A DNA stretch of 48,630 nt, from the NCBI GenBank assembly GCA_041623895.1, contig JBFJVZ010000003.1:1-48630 (forward strand). Direction: 5' to 3'. The stretch is from JBFJVZ01 sp041623895 (GTDB lineage Bacteria > Planctomycetota > Planctomycetia > Pirellulales > Pirellulaceae). A program made the translations under genes and the position numbers. Under the pieces are notes generated by a model. It worked only from the letters and a program-made list of their open reading frames with translations. It was not told where the DNA came from and did no database searches. Shown in pieces: positions 1 through 8,375 of the stretch. The number at the start of each line of letters is the position of its first letter. Position 1 is the first letter of the stretch.

Positions 1-1833
1 GCCCGCCCGCTGGCCAGCGGATTGCTTGGTTGGACCGGTGGCGGCAAGGCCGATACCACGATCGTTTTGCTGGATCGTTCGCCCAGCATGCAGCAAACGG
101 GCCCCGCGGGACAATCAAAGCTGGATACCGGTCGGCGACAAATGGCCGACGCACTTCGTACCCTCGGATCATCGCGTTGGGTGTTGATCGATAGCACCAG
201 TATGCAGCCCGAGACGTTCACTTCGATCGACGCGCTGGTGGATTCACCCGGGATGAAAGGTTCCGGCGCGACCGCCGACATACCGGGTATGTTGCAAGCC
301 ACGCTGGACTACCTGAAAAACAATCAGCCCGGGGCGACCGAAGTTTGGATTTGCAGTGATTTGCGCAGTCCCGATTGGAATGCGGACAGCGGAAACTGGG
401 CTGCGATTCGGGAAGCATTCAGCCAATTGCCTCAGTCGGTGCGGTTTCACCTGTTGGCGTATCCGGAACAGAATCCTGCCAATGTCGCGATTCGCGTTAG
501 CGATGTGCGGCGGACCAGCGGGCCGAGTGGCAATGCCGTGCTCTTGTCGATTCAACTTTCTCGGGACTCCGCAGAGGAAAGAGCCATCACACTACCGGTG
601 CAAATCGAGATTGAAGGTGCGCGAACGGAATTGGAAGTCGAATTGGCTGGCGGGCAAGTTGAGCTGAAAGACCATCGCGTGGAGCTTTCCGGAAGTCAAC
701 AGCGCGGTTGGGGACGAGTCTCCATTCCCGCCGATGCCAACGACTCCGACAACCAGTACTTTTTTGTTTTCGATGATCCGCCGCAACGCAGAATTGTGTT
801 GGTCAGCGAGGATCGCGAGGCGACGCGTGCCTTGGAAATCGCAGCCTCGATCTCACCGGACGGCAAGACGGATGCGAACGTGGAGGTTGTCACACCCGAT
901 CAGTTGGATTCGCTGGTGCTTGATGATGCAGCTTTGTTGATCTGGCAGACCAATCTGCCCGACAGCGGGACCGCGGGCGCAGTCACCGAGTATGTGGCTG
1001 GTGGCGGGCAGGTGCTCTTTTTTCCACCGCAAAATTTGCTTGGCGGCATCGGCGGCAGTTCAGGTGAGTTCCTGGGCGTCAGCTGGGGCGATTGGGTCGA
1101 TTCCGAAAACCAAGTGATGGTTGAAAATTGGCGAGGCGATCAGGACCTGTTGGCTGCCACCCGCAGTGGTGTCGGCTTGCCCGTTGGCCAGTTGGAGATT
1201 CAGGGTTACGCCAAACTGCGCGGCGAGGTGACTCAGTTGGCGACCGTTAGCGGGGGTGATCCGCTGCTTGCTCGGGTGGCGACCTCCAAAGGCGGCGTTT
1301 ATTTCTGCACCGCCTCCCCATCGGCCGATCGATCGACGCTGGGCAAGAACGGGATTGTGCTTTACATCACGATTCAACGCGCGATCAAGCAAGGACTTTC
1401 GGTATTGGGTCAAACCACGCAACGCGTGGCGGGAGCAATCGCAGAACCGACCGATAGCTGGCGACAAATTGCCGGTGAGAGCGAAAGTCTGTCCAGTGAG
1501 TACGCTTATCAATCCGGGATTTATCGCATTGGTGAAGATGAGGATGCGCAGTGGCTGGCCGTCAACCGATCGCTTCACGAAGACCAACGCGACACCATCG
1601 AAGACAAGCAGCTGAGCAATCTTTTCGCCGGGTTGGATTTTTCTCGCGTCGACGATTCCGCCGGCAGCCTGGTCGGAATCGTACGCGAGATTTGGCGTTT
1701 GTTCTTGTTGGCCATGATTGCAGCAATGATCATCGAGGCGATTCTGTGCATTCCACGCCGTGCGGCGACCAGGAAGTTGGATAGCGCGTTGGCCACCGCG
1801 GTCGAAGAAACCAGAAGGAGTGAGGCCGCGTGA
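1..1833 (+). CDS. BatA-like VWA-domain membrane protein, 5' end outside the window
   Basis: The frame is open from base 1, so the start lies upstream; a TTG at 22 is only the first possible start inside the window. The visible part begins with a von Willebrand A domain whose MIDAS-type metal site reads DRSPS close to the window start. A long beta-rich region follows, then a hydrophobic C-terminal segment (LFLLAMIAAMIIEAILCI) that should be a membrane helix, then a short charged tail. This layout fits planctomycete BatA-type proteins, which usually have two N-terminal helices (off the window here) and sit downstream of a MoxR ATPase and a DUF58 protein. That is family knowledge, not seen here. 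The stop overlaps the GTG of the next gene, which suggests translational coupling. The exact role is unknown; chaperone-like or envelope-assembly functions have been proposed for MoxR/VWA systems. Confidence 0.8.
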   Translation, partial: ARPLASGLLGWTGGGKADTTIVLLDRSPSMQQTGPAGQSKLDTGRRQMADALRTLGSSRWVLIDSTSMQPETFTSIDALVDSPGMKGSGATADIPGMLQATLDYLKNNQPGATEVWICSDLRSPDWNADSGNWAAIREAFSQLPQSVRFHLLAYPEQNPANVAIRVSDVRRTSGPSGNAVLLSIQLSRDSAEERAITLPVQIEIEGARTELEVELAGGQVELKDHRVELSGSQQRGWGRVSIPADANDSDNQYFFVFDDPPQRRIVLVSEDREATRALEIAASISPDGKTDANVEVVTPDQLDSLVLDDAALLIWQTNLPDSGTAGAVTEYVAGGGQVLFFPPQNLLGGIGGSSGEFLGVSWGDWVDSENQVMVENWRGDQDLLAATRSGVGLPVGQLEIQGYAKLRGEVTQLATVSGGDPLLARVATSKGGVYFCTASPSADRSTLGKNGIVLYITIQRAIKQGLSVLGQTTQRVAGAIAEPTDSWRQIAGESESLSSEYAYQSGIYRIGEDEDAQWLAVNRSLHEDQRDTIEDKQLSNLFAGLDFSRVDDSAGSLVGIVREIWRLFLLAMIAAMIIEAILCIPRRAATRKLDSALATAVEETRRSEAA

Positions 1834-4022
1834 AGCAAAGCTTTTCACTTCAGTCCAGTCCGCTAACGGTCGCCATTTCCTTTTTGGTGATCGCAGTCGT
1901 ATGTGCGTTAGCCTGGTATTCGTGGCACAGAAGCGGATACCGGCGATCGATCTTGTTGTTGGAATTGCTCCGTGTGGCGTTGGTTTGCGCCGCCGTGTTC
2001 TTGCTCAATCAACCCGAGACGGTTCAAGAGTTTTTGCCAAGCCAAAAACCGACGGTCGTGATATTGGGCGACCAGTCGCTGAGCATGACGACCAAAGATG
2101 TCGGCTTGAACGAGACTGGAAACGTCCCTCTGAAGACGCGTCAGCAGGCCATTGAACCACTGCTGTCCGAGCAGACTTGGGAATCGTTGACCGACAGGCT
2201 TGATGTGATTCCGACCCCCTTTGCGGGCGGCCGGGATAGCGATCGCAGCGACCTGCATGCGGCCTTGGAAGCCGCGCAGAAAGAGCACCCAAACCTGAGA
2301 GCCGTTGTGTTGGGGTCTGATGGTGACTGGAACAGCGGTCCGCCACCCGTGCAGATGGCGATGCGAATGCGATTGCAGCAAATTCCGATTTTGGCGGTGC
2401 CAGCCGGCAGTCCCACGCGATTGCCCGATATCGATTTGCTCAGCTTTGACGTGCCGACCTTCGGTGTCGTCGGCAAAGGTGTTCGGATTCCGTTTACGGT
2501 CGAAAGTTCGCTGCCGCGGGATCATAGTGCGGTGGTCACGATGACGGGCACGGACGGCAGCAAAGTCACACGCGAGATTCGTATTGCTGCCATGGGACGC
2601 ACGACCGACGCGGTACTGTGGAAGCCCGAAAACGTCGGTGATTACACGCTCACGTTGTCGATACCGCCGCATGGCGAGGAACGCATCAGCGAAAACAACG
2701 AAAGCACGGCGCCGATTGCAGTCCGCGAAGAAAAGTTAAAGGTGTTGGTGGTCGAAACCTTGCCGCGCTGGGAATACCGCTACCTGCGCAACGCCCTCTC
2801 ACGTGATCCCGGTGTCGAGGTTTCCTGCTTGTTATTACATCCGGGGCTGAGCAAGGTTGGCGGCGGCAGCAAAGATTACATCCAGGCGTTTCCCGAGGCG
2901 CTCGAGGAATTGGCGCAGTACGACGTTGTCTTCTTGGGCGACGTCGGCGTGATGGAAGGACAACTGAGCGAAGAACAGTGTCGCTTGCTTGTCGGCCTGG
3001 TGGAACAGCAAGCCAGCGGTTTAGTTTTCATGCCGGGCTGGCAAGGTCATTCGTTGGAACTGTCCGAAACGCCGCTGGATGCTTTACTGCCGGTCGTCTA
3101 CGACAAATCACAGCCCTTCGGTTGGGGGTCGCGAACGCCCAGCCACTTTGCCCTGACCGAACTTGGCCGCCGCAGCTTGCTAACCAAACTTGCCGACACC
3201 CAAGACGACAACATGCAGGTTTGGGAAAGCCTGCCCGGGTTCCAGTGGTACGCACCGGTGATCCGCGCCAAGGCGGGCACGGACGTCTTGGCGGTTCATG
3301 AAGATGCGTCGAACGAATACGGTCGCATTCCCTTGTTGGTGACGCGGACGTTCGGAGCCGGCAAAGTCTTGTTCATGGGAACAGATGGTGCCTGGCGCTG
3401 GCGCCGCGGGGTCGAAGACTTGTACCACTATCGCTTTTGGGGACAAGTCGTGCGTTGGATGGCGTATCAGCGAAACATGGCCAAGGGCGAATCGATGCGT
3501 TTTTATTACTCGCCCGAACAGCCGCAAGTTCGGCAAACGATCGCGCTGAAAGCGAATGTGATGGAACGTAGCGGCGAACCGCTGAGCCGGGGGACGGTGA
3601 CCGCGCGAATCGTCGCACCGTCGGGAAGGACGGAAACCGTCCGTATGCAAAGTTCCGGTGAAGAATGGGGCGCGTTTGCCGGCGTCTTTACGCCCAAAGA
3701 ACCCGGTGGGCATGAGGTCACGCTGCGGTGCCAAGAAAGCCAATCCAGTCTCGAGGCAACGCTGTTTGTGCAAGGCGCAATTTTGGAACAAGTGGGAAAA
3801 CCGTCACGGCCGGAGGTGATGGAGGAGCTAGCAAGGGTCTCCCGGGGGCGTGTTTTGAAGAATGCCAACATGGAGGCGATCGTCAAAGCGGTCTCCGAAG
3901 TGCCCGAGCCGCCCAAACAGATCCGCCGCGTCCAAATCTGGAGCCATCCGCTGGTGGCAGGCGGATTGATCCTGTTAATGGGCGTATTTTGGGTTGGCAG
4001 AAAAATGGTAGGGCTAATCTAA
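1830..4022 (+). CDS. Membrane protein with VWA-like and glutamine-amidotransferase-like domains
   Basis: The protein has 730 residues from a GTG start that overlaps the preceding TGA by four bases. Two hydrophobic segments lie near the N-terminus (about residues 13-30 and 43-60), and one lies at the extreme C-terminus (LVAGGLILLMGVFWVG). Between them are a VWA-like region with a degenerate metal motif (GDQSLSM, about residue 80) and a class I glutamine-amidotransferase-like fold (KVLVVETLPRWEYRYL, about residue 305), followed by beta-rich domains. This is a common planctomycete partner of BatA-like proteins. No catalytic Cys-His-Glu triad is evident, so an enzymatic amidotransferase role is unlikely. 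It probably acts in a membrane complex with its neighbours, with its bulk in the periplasm. Function unknown. Confidence 0.8.
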   Translation: MKQSFSLQSSPLTVAISFLVIAVVCALAWYSWHRSGYRRSILLLELLRVALVCAAVFLLNQPETVQEFLPSQKPTVVILGDQSLSMTTKDVGLNETGNVPLKTRQQAIEPLLSEQTWESLTDRLDVIPTPFAGGRDSDRSDLHAALEAAQKEHPNLRAVVLGSDGDWNSGPPPVQMAMRMRLQQIPILAVPAGSPTRLPDIDLLSFDVPTFGVVGKGVRIPFTVESSLPRDHSAVVTMTGTDGSKVTREIRIAAMGRTTDAVLWKPENVGDYTLTLSIPPHGEERISENNESTAPIAVREEKLKVLVVETLPRWEYRYLRNALSRDPGVEVSCLLLHPGLSKVGGGSKDYIQAFPEALEELAQYDVVFLGDVGVMEGQLSEEQCRLLVGLVEQQASGLVFMPGWQGHSLELSETPLDALLPVVYDKSQPFGWGSRTPSHFALTELGRRSLLTKLADTQDDNMQVWESLPGFQWYAPVIRAKAGTDVLAVHEDASNEYGRIPLLVTRTFGAGKVLFMGTDGAWRWRRGVEDLYHYRFWGQVVRWMAYQRNMAKGESMRFYYSPEQPQVRQTIALKANVMERSGEPLSRGTVTARIVAPSGRTETVRMQSSGEEWGAFAGVFTPKEPGGHEVTLRCQESQSSLEATLFVQGAILEQVGKPSRPEVMEELARVSRGRVLKNANMEAIVKAVSEVPEPPKQIRRVQIWSHPLVAGGLILLMGVFWVGRKMVGLI

Positions 4023-4052
4023 TGAATGCGATAAACTGTGACTGTGATCATC

Positions 4053-4124
4053 GTAGGCCGGGACCTGTCCTGGCTATCCAAAATCAACGGCATGAAGAAA
4101 CGCCGGGGCAAACCCTGGCCTAAC
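4053..4124. repeat. Pair of REP-like palindromic units
   Basis: The intergenic gap before the large membrane-protein gene contains GTAGGCCGGGACCTGTCCTG at 4053-4072 and, facing it, GGCAAACCCTGGCCTAAC ending at 4124. Each unit is itself an imperfect palindrome (GCC-GGGAC...GTCC-TGGC), and the two are arranged head to head. A similar pair occurs at 37259-37310, so this is a dispersed element and not a local hairpin. It resembles REP/BIME elements. It could also slow or terminate transcription between the two genes, but no T-run follows. Confidence 0.6.
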
Positions 4125-4137
4125 AACGGGAAACACC

Positions 4138-6813
4138 ATGAGTGTCTCGACTCCATCTGATCGTCGGCCCGACTTGTTGCGAGTTCCCGATAGCCTCAAA
4201 CAGCAGCTCGCTTCGTTTCGCGGCCGAGTTTGGTTGACGAAAATGGCCGAGGCGCTGGCGCTGGCGGTTGCCGCTGTGTTGGTCGCGTTTCTGGTTGTGT
4301 TCTTGGTCGATCGACTTTGGGACACACCGCAATGGATTCGACTGGGGATCTTCGTGGCCACGGTTGCCGTCTGGCTGGTCGTGCCCTGGGCGCTGCATCG
4401 TTGGGTCTGGCGTCATCGTCGCATGGATCAACTGGCGCGTTTACTGCGGGTCCGCGAACCGAATATCGGTGATCAACTTTTGGGTGTGATCGAGCTTGCC
4501 GAAAGTGACACCGAACAAGCTCGATCGCGCACCTTGTGTGCTGCCGCGATCGAGCAAGTCGCGGAGACGGCAAGACACCGTGACTTCAGCGAAGCGGCGC
4601 CACAATCTCGCGTCAAACTTTGGGGCACGGTCGTTGCTGCGACCGCTTGCATCGCTGCAGTTCTGTTCGTTGCCGCGGGACCGGCGGCCAGGAACGCTTG
4701 GGCTCGTCTCGCCGCGCCGTGGTACGATACGCCGCGCTACACGTTCACGCGAGTTCAGCCGCTGGCCGACAATTACGTGGTCCCGCACGGAGAAACGGTT
4801 GCTTGGACTGTCACGTTGGACCAGGCAAGTCAGTGGGCGCCGGAGCGAGCAACGCTGGAAATACCCGGTTTGCCGCCAAACGTCGCTCGACTGGACGGTC
4901 GAGATTACAAATTCGAATTGCCGGCTCGAACGGCGCCGACCGAAATGTTGGTCCGCGTTGGTGACTTTTATCGAACCGTTTCTCTCGAGCCCAAGCTTCG
5001 TCCGGAGTTGGTCGGTGCGAATGCCGAAGTGATGCTGCCCGAGTATTTGCAGATCCCCGAGGCGATCGAAGAGGATGTGCGGAGCGGAACGTTAAGCGTG
5101 GTTGACGGTTCCCGTGCGACACTGACGGCCAAGGCGTCGCGCGAGTTGGCTTCGGCCTCGATCAATGAGCAAACCGTCAAGGTTGCCGTGGACTCGTTTT
5201 CCTCCGCCGCGTTCGCAGTCCAATCGGGTCAAATGTTGTTGTCTTGGAAAGATCGTGATGGCTTGGAGGGCCGCGCGCCGTTCGAGTTGACACTCAAGCC
5301 GGCTGCCGATGAACCACCCTCGGTTGTCAGCCAAGACTTGCCCAGGCAGGCGATTTTGCTGGACAGCGAGCAGTTAAATTTCAAAGCACTTTCGGCAGAT
5401 GATTTTGGCGTCAAACAGCTTGGCATTTCCTGGAAGGGACTGGACGATCGATTGACGGAACCAGCAGCGGGCGAAAAGGTGATTGCCGTCGGTGGTCCGC
5501 AGCAGTCATCGCTGCAGGTGCCGGCCACGTTTTCGGCGGTTTCCTTGGGCATCGATCCGCAGCCGATCGAAGTTCGCTTGTGGGCGGAAGACTATCTTCC
5601 GGATCGCGGCCGCATTTATTCTGCACCCCACATTTTCTTCGTGCTCACGCCCGATCAACACGCCGTTTGGATCACCAACCAGATGAGCAAGTGGCATCGC
5701 GCGTCGCTGGACGTCCGTGATCGCGAAATGCGACTGTATGAACGCAACAAGCAGCTCCGCGAGCTGACGCCGGAACAGTTGGCGGACGAAGAACTGCGTC
5801 AAGAACTTCGCAAACAAGCCGCCGCCGAATCTTCTAACGGCCGCCGTCTGTCGGCGCTCACCAAAGCCGGCACCGATCTGCTGCGGCAAGCGTCCCGCAA
5901 TCCCGAGATTGGCGTTGGCCATTTGGATCGCTGGGCCGAGATGCTGCAGATCTTGGACGACATTTCTGCCAATCGCATGCCGTCGGTGGCGGATCTGTTG
6001 GACAACGCTTCGGCAAAACCACAACTTGCCCGTGCCGGCAAACCGAAAGAATCCGGGCCCTCTGCCGGTAAGAACCGCGGCAAAGGAGGAGGTGCCGGCG
6101 GAGAAGAGGAAGAGGACAAAACGGCTGAGAAAGACAAGCCAAAAATCCCCACAATCGTTGATATGGAATCGTCACAACAGCCGCCCGATGAAGCTGATCC
6201 AGACAAGGAACAACAGAAAAAGAAAAGCGGAGATCCTCGCTTGACCTTGCCGGTGACTACGATCGCTGGCCCGGCCGGCCCTGAGCAGGAGCAACCCGAG
6301 GAAGAAGACGCCGAGGAGCCCGTCGATCAAGCGATCACTGAGCAAAAGGACTTGCTGGCGGAATTCGAGAAAATCGCTGATGAGCTAAACACGCTGCTGG
6401 CCAATATGGAAGGCAGCACTTTGGTCAAGCGGCTGAAAGCTGCGTCGCGTGAACAGAATCAGGTAGCCGAGCGGATTGGCAGCCGTATCGATTCCGTTTT
6501 TGGCACTCGTACCCAAACCGAGAAGGAAGATCGGGAATTGTTAAAGGCATTGGCTGAAGTGGAAGCAACCAGCGTCGAAAAGATCTCCTACATCATGGAC
6601 GACATGCAGGCCTACTATGAACGTCGCCGCATGACTCAGTTCAAGTCGGTGCTGGACGAAATGCGTGGCTCGGAGGTGCTCGTGGCGCTGGAGGATCTGG
6701 GCCAGGAGATTCCCAAACAACAGGGCATGTCGATCGCGCAAGCCGAATTCTGGTCCGATAACTTCGATCGTTGGGCGGATGATCTTGTTGATCCGGCTAG
6801 CGGCGGCATGTGA
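4138..6813 (+). CDS. Large three-TM membrane protein, N-terminal part up to an in-frame UGA
   Basis: The ATG start gives 891 residues up to a TGA at 6811-6813. Hydrophobic segments lie at about residues 33-55, 61-86 and 162-185. Ig-like beta regions follow at about 200-510. A helical, charged part comes next, with a low-complexity Lys/Glu/Gly-rich linker at about 640-720, then a coiled-coil-like C-terminal section. The reading frame continues past the TGA for 200 further sense codons in the same frame (6814-7416), giving a 1092-residue product if the UGA is decoded. The sequence around the UGA is GGM-U-PGCKSAG. The gene sits last in the BatA-like set, so it is probably part of the same envelope complex. 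Function unknown. The true product may be the full-length protein; this entry is the part read without recoding. Confidence 0.8.
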   Translation: MSVSTPSDRRPDLLRVPDSLKQQLASFRGRVWLTKMAEALALAVAAVLVAFLVVFLVDRLWDTPQWIRLGIFVATVAVWLVVPWALHRWVWRHRRMDQLARLLRVREPNIGDQLLGVIELAESDTEQARSRTLCAAAIEQVAETARHRDFSEAAPQSRVKLWGTVVAATACIAAVLFVAAGPAARNAWARLAAPWYDTPRYTFTRVQPLADNYVVPHGETVAWTVTLDQASQWAPERATLEIPGLPPNVARLDGRDYKFELPARTAPTEMLVRVGDFYRTVSLEPKLRPELVGANAEVMLPEYLQIPEAIEEDVRSGTLSVVDGSRATLTAKASRELASASINEQTVKVAVDSFSSAAFAVQSGQMLLSWKDRDGLEGRAPFELTLKPAADEPPSVVSQDLPRQAILLDSEQLNFKALSADDFGVKQLGISWKGLDDRLTEPAAGEKVIAVGGPQQSSLQVPATFSAVSLGIDPQPIEVRLWAEDYLPDRGRIYSAPHIFFVLTPDQHAVWITNQMSKWHRASLDVRDREMRLYERNKQLRELTPEQLADEELRQELRKQAAAESSNGRRLSALTKAGTDLLRQASRNPEIGVGHLDRWAEMLQILDDISANRMPSVADLLDNASAKPQLARAGKPKESGPSAGKNRGKGGGAGGEEEEDKTAEKDKPKIPTIVDMESSQQPPDEADPDKEQQKKKSGDPRLTLPVTTIAGPAGPEQEQPEEEDAEEPVDQAITEQKDLLAEFEKIADELNTLLANMEGSTLVKRLKAASREQNQVAERIGSRIDSVFGTRTQTEKEDRELLKALAEVEATSVEKISYIMDDMQAYYERRRMTQFKSVLDEMRGSEVLVALEDLGQEIPKQQGMSIAQAEFWSDNFDRWADDLVDPASGGM
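6811..6813 (+). other. In-frame UGA, candidate selenocysteine codon (U-P-G-C)
   Basis: Codon 892 of the frame starting at 4138 is TGA. It is followed directly by CCG GGC TGC, so decoding as selenocysteine gives U-P-G-C, the Sec form of a CxxC redox motif. The downstream frame stays open to 7416 and keeps the same helical, acidic character and codon use. No good ribosome-binding site precedes the possible restarts (TTG 6838, GTG 6850). Other explanations are a recent nonsense mutation of TGT, TGC or TGG, a base-call error, or two proteins. No Sec-machinery gene (selA, selB, selC, selD) is in the window, so the organism's ability to insert Sec cannot be judged here. Confidence 0.45.
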
Positions 6814-7416
6814 CCGGGCTGCAAATCGGCCGGCAGTTTGCCGCCATCCGTGATTTTGGAAGTTTTGAAGATTCTGGAAGGCGAAGTCAATTTGCGAGAA
6901 GAGACTCGTGTTGCCCAGCAAGCCAAGGAAGGTGTCAGCAAAGACGAACACATGAGCGAAGCGATTCGGCTTAGCGAAACCCAAGACCTGTTACGTGACC
7001 GGGTTGATCAAGTCATCGATCGTATCGAGGAACTGCCCGATGGCGGAGCGAACTTTGCCAAGGAGATCGACCTGCTGACCCAAGTCAGTTCGGTGATGAC
7101 CGAAGCTCGCGATATCTTGGTGTCGCCCAACACCGGCAGCGAAGCGATCGCGGCGGAAACCGAAGCGATCGAATTGTTGCTGCAGTGCAAGCGAATCAAT
7201 CCGAAAGGCGGTGGCGGTGGTGGCACCAGTCCCGGCGGAGGAGGGCAGGGCGATACCCAGGATTCCGCTATCGCACTGTTGGGTCGTGGTGTCAACGAGA
7301 AGGAGCAACGCGAGGCTCGAACGATCACACAGACGACCGGCGAGACAGGCCGCAACCTGCCGGAAGAATTCCGTGCAGGGTTGGATGAGTATTTCCAACG
7401 ATGGGAACGCAACTAG
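6814..7416 (+). CDS. C-terminal continuation of the 4138 gene beyond the UGA
   Basis: These 200 codons are in the same frame as the upstream gene and begin PGCKSAGSLPPSVILEVLKI. The first internal start codons are TTG 6838 and GTG 6850, neither with a convincing Shine-Dalgarno sequence, so independent translation looks weak. The segment is mostly helical and acidic, with a Gly-rich linker (about 7205-7250). It ends in a short amphipathic region (EEFRAGLDEYFQRWERN). That tail resembles the end of planctomycete proteins from this operon type, as if the whole were one polypeptide. The ATG assigned to the next gene (7401) lies inside it. If the UGA is a nonsense mutation, this part is a relic or a separately started fragment. 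Confidence 0.65.
   Translation, partial: PGCKSAGSLPPSVILEVLKILEGEVNLREETRVAQQAKEGVSKDEHMSEAIRLSETQDLLRDRVDQVIDRIEELPDGGANFAKEIDLLTQVSSVMTEARDILVSPNTGSEAIAAETEAIELLLQCKRINPKGGGGGGTSPGGGGQGDTQDSAIALLGRGVNEKEQREARTITQTTGETGRNLPEEFRAGLDEYFQRWERN
6825..6847 (+). promoter_or_regulatory. Candidate bacterial SECIS hairpin
   Basis: The RNA just after the UGA can fold with stem CGGC/GCCG (6831-6834 with 6840-6843). It can be extended by G6828-C6845 and G6829-C6844 with one bulged C, and by A6825-U6847 and U6826-A6846 past a second bulged C. The apical loop is AGUUU at 6835-6839. The loop begins 22 bases after the UGA and has G as its second base. Both match the loose rules for bacterial SECIS elements (loop about 16-37 nt downstream, G in the first two loop positions, small bulge in the stem). 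GC-rich coding sequence often forms hairpins, so this is supportive only. Confidence 0.35.
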
Positions 7417-8375
7417 TGGTTTCTGCAAATCGAGTTGACGACCGCTGCGCACCGGCGTCGGGAAAAAACCGGCACGGCCCAGTGGGTGCACGGAATGTTC
7501 GGTTCCTGGATTCCTCTTGCCCGACCGCTCAATTCAGCGGCACGGCACGGGCCTTGTCTGGTCTGCCAGCTTTGCTATTCGTGACTGTCATGGTGACGGA
7601 GCTGATTTTCTCTTGTCAGGTCATCGGGCAAGAGGCTCCGCAAGAAGTGACCGTGGAAGTCGCCGACGAAATCGGCACAGAGGTTGTCGAGGATGTCGCT
7701 GAGGAGGTTGTTGCTGAGGAAGAAGTGGTCGAAGACATGATGGTCATGCCGGCCGACAACAACATGCTGAAACTCTTTGCACACGCGGCCGTGGAAGTCG
7801 CCCTGGTCCGGCGTACCTGTGAATTGACGGAGGAACAACAAAAGTCTTTGGCGGAAATCGATAACAACTGGGTCCGCAAGATCAGTAATGAAAGAAAACA
7901 GGCGAACGCCAATGTGAATGCCCGACCAGGGTTGATTGCCATGTTCTTCGGGGCCCGCCCCGTCGCCAATCCGCGGGCCGTCTCGAAAGCCGACGTCAAA
8001 ACGCAAATCGAAAAGCGAATTGCCGAACTATTGACCGATCAGCAGAAACAAGCGTACGAGAAAGAGAAACAACTGCGGGCAAAATTTCGCAGCGAAGCCA
8101 TCGCCGACGCGCTGCTGGAGAGTTTGCACGCGCGACTCGGATTGACTGACCAGCAGCGTGAGGAAATCAAGGCCAAGGTGAGTCCTTGGGCGAAGCGAAT
8201 GAACATCCACACGATGTACTACTTTTCCGGAAATAACTACTTTCCGGACATTCCCGAACATCTGCTCTCGGCGCTGGACAAGGATCAAATGGAGGCCTAT
8301 CGAGGCTTGCGACGGCATCTCTTTACCGACGAAAACTTTAACGACGGACAAGCCCCGATTGTGATCAAGCAATGA
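7401..8375 (+). CDS. Secreted helical protein with LTxxQ-type motifs
   Basis: The frame gives 324 residues from ATG 7401, but the first 50 residues look non-coding. A hydrophobic export segment (LPALLFVTVMVTELIFS) starts only at about residue 55. TTG 7554 or GTG 7581 would give a more normal signal peptide, so the start is uncertain. After an acidic Val/Glu-rich stretch the protein is helical. It contains repeated LTxxQ-like motifs (LTEEQQKSL, LLTDQQKQAY, LTDQQREEI), a pattern known from Spy/CpxP-type periplasmic proteins and seen in many planctomycete proteins of unknown role. The stop overlaps the ATG of the next gene (ATGA), so the two are likely coupled. A chaperone-like or stress-sensing role is inference only. 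Confidence 0.7.
   Translation: MGTQLVVSANRVDDRCAPASGKNRHGPVGARNVRFLDSSCPTAQFSGTARALSGLPALLFVTVMVTELIFSCQVIGQEAPQEVTVEVADEIGTEVVEDVAEEVVAEEEVVEDMMVMPADNNMLKLFAHAAVEVALVRRTCELTEEQQKSLAEIDNNWVRKISNERKQANANVNARPGLIAMFFGARPVANPRAVSKADVKTQIEKRIAELLTDQQKQAYEKEKQLRAKFRSEAIADALLESLHARLGLTDQQREEIKAKVSPWAKRMNIHTMYYFSGNNYFPDIPEHLLSALDKDQMEAYRGLRRHLFTDENFNDGQAPIVIKQ

Noticed and set aside
1060..1848. 262-codon minus-strand frame
   Set aside because: It lies wholly opposite the BatA-like gene, has Gln/His/Arg-rich chance composition and no start signal.
6838..7416. Independent gene starting at TTG 6838
   Set aside because: No ribosome-binding site, and the same frame as the upstream gene. It was kept as a continuation instead, though a separate fragment is possible.
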